Assembly (NCBI GenBank): GCA_005777235.1
Contig: SXND01000096.1
Span: 1-64,000 of the forward strand
From: Pseudomonadota bacterium
GTDB lineage: Bacteria > Tectomicrobia > Entotheonellia > Entotheonellales > Entotheonellaceae
Direction of reading: 5' to 3'
DNA length: 64,000 nucleotides
Shown piece after piece: positions 61,424 through 64,000 of this stretch. The notes under the pieces are model-generated. The model was not told where the DNA came from. It worked only from the letters and a program-made list of their open reading frames with translations, and made no database searches. The translations under genes were made by a program, and so were the position numbers. Every line of letters begins with the position of its first letter. Position 1 is the first letter of the stretch.

Positions 61424-63334
61424 ATGTTACTACGTCATCTCTACGACCTGGCCACGACCCGTCATCTGCTCGATGACCTGGCATTTGTCCCGAAAACCAT
61501 TCGCTGGGTTATTCCATTAGATGCGATGGGGCATCTCGTGGGCTCAGGCCCCATGGAAACCCTGGGCGACGGCACGAGAGGGAAAACATTTGACGCCCCG
61601 CAGACCAGCCGCAACAAAAACGCCGGAGGGGTAGCGGAATTCCTGGCGGATGGGATCACCGCGCTTTTCGCCCTGGACCCCGACCCTGAAAAAGACACCA
61701 ACAATGCCCGCAAGCGGCAGGAGCGCGACGCCAATAATGTGGCCAAGTACACAGATTTCTGGCAACAAATGCAGGACGCTGACGAGGTCACCGCGCATCC
61801 GGCTTTCCAGGCCATGCTGCAATTCCATGCCGCTGTTGGCCAGGCCCCGTCCTTTCTGCGCTGGGGCACCAGCGCCACAGGCCCCGCTGACCACAAAGCG
61901 GCATGGTGGCTCACCACTGCCGCCGGACAAGAGGTGAAGCTCGGTCCGGACAACTGGACATTTGACGTCGAGGGGACGCTCCTGCTGTCTGACGAACAAC
62001 TCCTGCGTCCGTACTGGCGTAGTGTCTATCAACGCGAGATGCGTGAAAAAAACACGGCTGCCACACGTGGTCTGTGCCTGATCACGGGTGCCGAAAATGT
62101 GCCCATTGCTGCCACGCATGTCCCCAAAATCAAAGGCGTTCCCAGAGCACAGCCCACCGGCGCCGCCCTGGTATCCTTTGATAAGCCGGCCTTCACCTCG
62201 TACGGCTGTGACCAGAGTTATAATGCCCCGGCGTCCATTGAAGCTACGACCGCCTATTGTGTGGCCCTGAACTGGCTCTTGGGCCAGAAACAGCACACGC
62301 TGCGTATTGGTCCGACGGCGGTGTGTTTCTGGGCTCGCGATGCGGAAGAGAGCACAGACTGGATTGCCGATTTGCTGGACCGTCCGCATCCCGAACACGT
62401 TCGGGAGTTTTTAACGGCGCCGTGGGGCGGAACGCCACGCGCGCTGCATCAACATGACCAGTTCTACAGCGTGACCCTGGCGGGGAATGCCGGGCGCCTC
62501 GTCGTGCGACACTGGATGCAGACGACCGTCGCCGCAGCGCGGGCACACCTGAGCCGCTGGTTTGACGATTTACGGATGGCCCCCTACGGCCCGCCGGCTA
62601 CGTCGCCGTCCAGATCACAGCGCAGCGCGACAGCGAAAGAAGCGCTACAGCCTCTGGCGCTGTACAGCCTGGCGATGACCACGGTGCGCGATCAGAAAGA
62701 TTTGCAACCAGAAACGCTCACGCAACTGTACCGTGCGGCGCTTGAAGGTACCGCGCCCTCGCTGGCCTTGCTCAAACCCATCCTCAGCCGCTTGCAAGTG
62801 GAGCTGGCACGCCATGGGCGTAATGCCCTGTACCATATATCTCGTTTCGCGCTGCTGCGCCTGCTGCTGAACCGCCATCGTCAGGAAGGGACACCCATGA
62901 TCGAACCCCAGGTATTTGAGACCAATGACCCGGCCTACAACTGCGGGCGGCTACTGGCCGTGCTGGCCGAAGCGCAGCAGAAGGCCCATGACTACAAGCT
63001 GGAAGGAGCTGGCGTGGCGGAACGCTACTTTGGCACTGCCTGTGCGGCGCCGGCGTCAGTGCTCCCGCTGCTCCTGCGGCTCAATCGCCATCATTTGAAT
63101 AGCATCAGGAAATCGGCGCGCTACCAGGGCCATGAACGGTTTCTCGAAGAGGCCATGCAGCACATCCTGGCGCTGTTTCGGCCTGCCGAGGACCAGCAAG
63201 CGCCCGTCTTTCCCAGAGTGCTGAACCTGCAGGCCCAGGGGCGTTTCGCGCTCGGCTTCTATCAGCAGCAGGCCGCTGATGACGCCGCACGCCGCGCACA
63301 CACGAAGGCGGGTGATACACCTGACGTAGCTTGA
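61424..63334 (+). CDS. cas8c: Cas8c (Csd1), type I-C Cascade large subunit
   Basis: The product is 636 residues from ATG 61424 behind CAGGAGGTG. The family pattern 'LLRHLYDLATT', 'KNAGGVAEFLADG', 'LITGAENVPIAATHVPKIKGV' (partly) and 'SFDKPAFTSYG' is clear along the full length. Cas8c recognises the PAM and helps open target DNA. The C-terminal 145 codons also carry a separate ribosome site and ATG (62897), see the next entry. It lies 15 bp after cas5c. Confidence 0.95.
   Translation: MLLRHLYDLATTRHLLDDLAFVPKTIRWVIPLDAMGHLVGSGPMETLGDGTRGKTFDAPQTSRNKNAGGVAEFLADGITALFALDPDPEKDTNNARKRQERDANNVAKYTDFWQQMQDADEVTAHPAFQAMLQFHAAVGQAPSFLRWGTSATGPADHKAAWWLTTAAGQEVKLGPDNWTFDVEGTLLLSDEQLLRPYWRSVYQREMREKNTAATRGLCLITGAENVPIAATHVPKIKGVPRAQPTGAALVSFDKPAFTSYGCDQSYNAPASIEATTAYCVALNWLLGQKQHTLRIGPTAVCFWARDAEESTDWIADLLDRPHPEHVREFLTAPWGGTPRALHQHDQFYSVTLAGNAGRLVVRHWMQTTVAAARAHLSRWFDDLRMAPYGPPATSPSRSQRSATAKEALQPLALYSLAMTTVRDQKDLQPETLTQLYRAALEGTAPSLALLKPILSRLQVELARHGRNALYHISRFALLRLLLNRHRQEGTPMIEPQVFETNDPAYNCGRLLAVLAEAQQKAHDYKLEGAGVAERYFGTACAAPASVLPLLLRLNRHHLNSIRKSARYQGHERFLEEAMQHILALFRPAEDQQAPVFPRVLNLQAQGRFALGFYQQQAADDAARRAHTKAGDTPDVA
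62897..63334 (+). CDS. cas11c: Cas11c small subunit from an internal start within cas8c
   Basis: Within the cas8c frame, GGAAGGG (62884-62890) is followed after six bases by ATG 62897. It opens a 145-residue product 'MIEPQVFETNDPAYNCG' to the cas8c stop. In studied type I-C systems the Cas11 small subunits come from such internal initiation and line the belly of Cascade (established knowledge). The length, helical character and position near the last quarter of cas8c all fit. The strong ribosome site inside a coding frame is directly visible; translation itself is inferred. Confidence 0.75.
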   Translation: MIEPQVFETNDPAYNCGRLLAVLAEAQQKAHDYKLEGAGVAERYFGTACAAPASVLPLLLRLNRHHLNSIRKSARYQGHERFLEEAMQHILALFRPAEDQQAPVFPRVLNLQAQGRFALGFYQQQAADDAARRAHTKAGDTPDVA

Positions 63335-63392
63335 GCGACGGGCCTTCCACGGTATCGCCCTCTTTAACAGGCAGGGCGGGAATTGCAACACC

Positions 63393-63428
63393 AACGGGAA
63401 CCCCAACGGCGATTCCGATGCGGGATGA
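63393..63428 (+). pseudogene. Short remnant of a duplicated cas7c 5' end
   Basis: In a frame of its own, these bases encode NGNPNGDSDAG and then TGA. The true cas7c starts 35 bp further and encodes NGNPNGDPDAG near its N-terminus. The differences are mostly at third codon positions (GGG/GGC, CCC/CCG, GAT/GAC twice). A chance match is unlikely; it is too short to be functional. Confidence 0.5.
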
Positions 63429-63462
63429 AACACAATCGCTTCTTACACTACGGGAGACTGAC

Positions 63463-64000
63463 ATGGCAACAGTATTGACTAACCGACACGATTTCCTACT
63501 CCTGTTTGATGTGGTGAACGGCAACCCGAACGGCGACCCCGACGCGGGTAACATGCCGCGCATTGACCCGAACACCAACCGCGGCCTGGTGTCCGACGTC
63601 TGCCTCAAACGCAAAGTCAGGAACTTTGTCGCAGAATTCGCGCCGCCGCGCCAGGCAGACGACAACGGCTACGACATCTTTATCAAGAGTGGCCCGGCCC
63701 TGGAACGCACGATCAACCGGGCCGTGGAGGGGAATAACCGCAGCGCCGAAGCCGCCGTGCAATGGCTCTGCCGCGAGTTTTATGACATCCGCGCCTTTGG
63801 TGGAGTGCTCTCCGTCGGCAATGAAGTCATGAAAGGCTCTGCTTACGGACAACTGCGCGGCCCGGTGCAATTCACCTTCGCCCAATCGTTCGATGCTATC
63901 ACACCGCTCGAAATCTCCATCACGCGCTGTGTGGCCACCACCATTGCCGACGAAGCGAAAGAGCGCACCATGGGCAACAAGCATATCGTGCCCTATGCCC
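63463..64000 (+). CDS. cas7c: Cas7c (Csd2), type I-C Cascade backbone, 3' end outside window
   Basis: The frame opens at ATG 63463 (GGGAG at 63452-63456) and stays open to the window edge, 179 codons. The N-terminus 'FLLLFDVVNGNPNGDPDAGN' is the Csd2 hallmark, followed by 'MPRIDPNTNRGLVSDVCLKRKV' (in part), 'YDIRAFGGVLS' and 'GQLRGPVQFTFAQSFD'. The subunit wraps the crRNA guide along the complex. The rest of the gene, and the usual cas4-cas1-cas2 and array, would lie to the right. Confidence 0.95.
   Translation, partial: MATVLTNRHDFLLLFDVVNGNPNGDPDAGNMPRIDPNTNRGLVSDVCLKRKVRNFVAEFAPPRQADDNGYDIFIKSGPALERTINRAVEGNNRSAEAAVQWLCREFYDIRAFGGVLSVGNEVMKGSAYGQLRGPVQFTFAQSFDAITPLEISITRCVATTIADEAKERTMGNKHIVPYA

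Overview
The window is a GC-rich stretch (about 60% G+C by eye) of a Gram-negative-type bacterial chromosome. Signal peptides, PEP-CTERM anchors, a LysW-carrier amino-acid cluster, a GldA/GldFG-like ABC transporter, many VOC-fold enzymes and dispersed GGGAGCGCGGGCGTC palindromes suggest a little-cultivated lineage such as Tectomicrobia/Entotheonella or Rokubacteria. That placement is inference; no rRNA or tRNA gene was seen.

Layout. 1-10.4 kb: accessory region with a very large Ig-like surface protein (5'-truncated by the window edge), a Gly-rich secreted protein, a 5'-truncated duplicate of it, two copies of a small secreted protein, a Phd/PIN toxin-antitoxin pair, a Uma2-type nuclease and a frameshifted BrnT-like toxin next to an HTH partner. 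Small TA-flanked inverted-repeat elements lie among them. 10.6-19.5 kb (minus strand): lysW-X-Y-Z, a second Phd/PIN pair, lysJ-lysK, then miaB, a small membrane protein and a divergent Fe-ADH-family protein. lysW itself is a 54-codon gene that is easily missed. 19.7-28.1 kb: secreted protein, SDR, two VOC proteins, a soluble histidine kinase, a NarL-type regulator, an M20 dipeptidase and a REC-PAS-GGDEF-EAL protein. 28.3-34.2 kb: catabolic group of CoA-transferase A/B, a large alpha/beta hydrolase, an enoyl-CoA hydratase, a dihydroxyphthalate-decarboxylase-like protein and a VOC protein. 34.5-48.9 kb: PEP-CTERM protein with a broken signal-peptide frame, Zn-ADH, CinA-C, ThDP decarboxylase, a 978-residue wHTH-ATPase-TPR regulator, a second PEP-CTERM protein, a sulfatase, a periplasmic protein, IS630-like debris, a DUF4197 protein and a PEP-mutase/ICL-family lyase. 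49.5-54.5 kb: GldA-type ATPase, GldF-GldG fusion and DUF4340 protein in one operon. 54.5-58 kb: hypothetical, DinB-like, amidohydrolase and enolase-superfamily genes. 58.3-64 kb: type I-C CRISPR-Cas operon cas3-cas5c-cas8c-cas7c, running off the right edge before any cas4/1/2 or array.

Most notable. (i) A family of 130-142 bp TA-flanked palindromic elements starts with 5'-TAG and so supplies the stop codon of the gene it abuts (4120-4122 and 55748-55750). Different terminal repeats carry related cores. (ii) cas8c has a strongly placed internal start (62897) that should make the Cas11c small subunit. (iii) A short remnant encoding the Cas7c hallmark NGNPNGDSDAG lies just upstream of the real cas7c. 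(iv) The LysW cluster is split by a toxin-antitoxin module. (v) A 110-bp copy of the big regulator's promoter and first codons sits 4.4 kb away.
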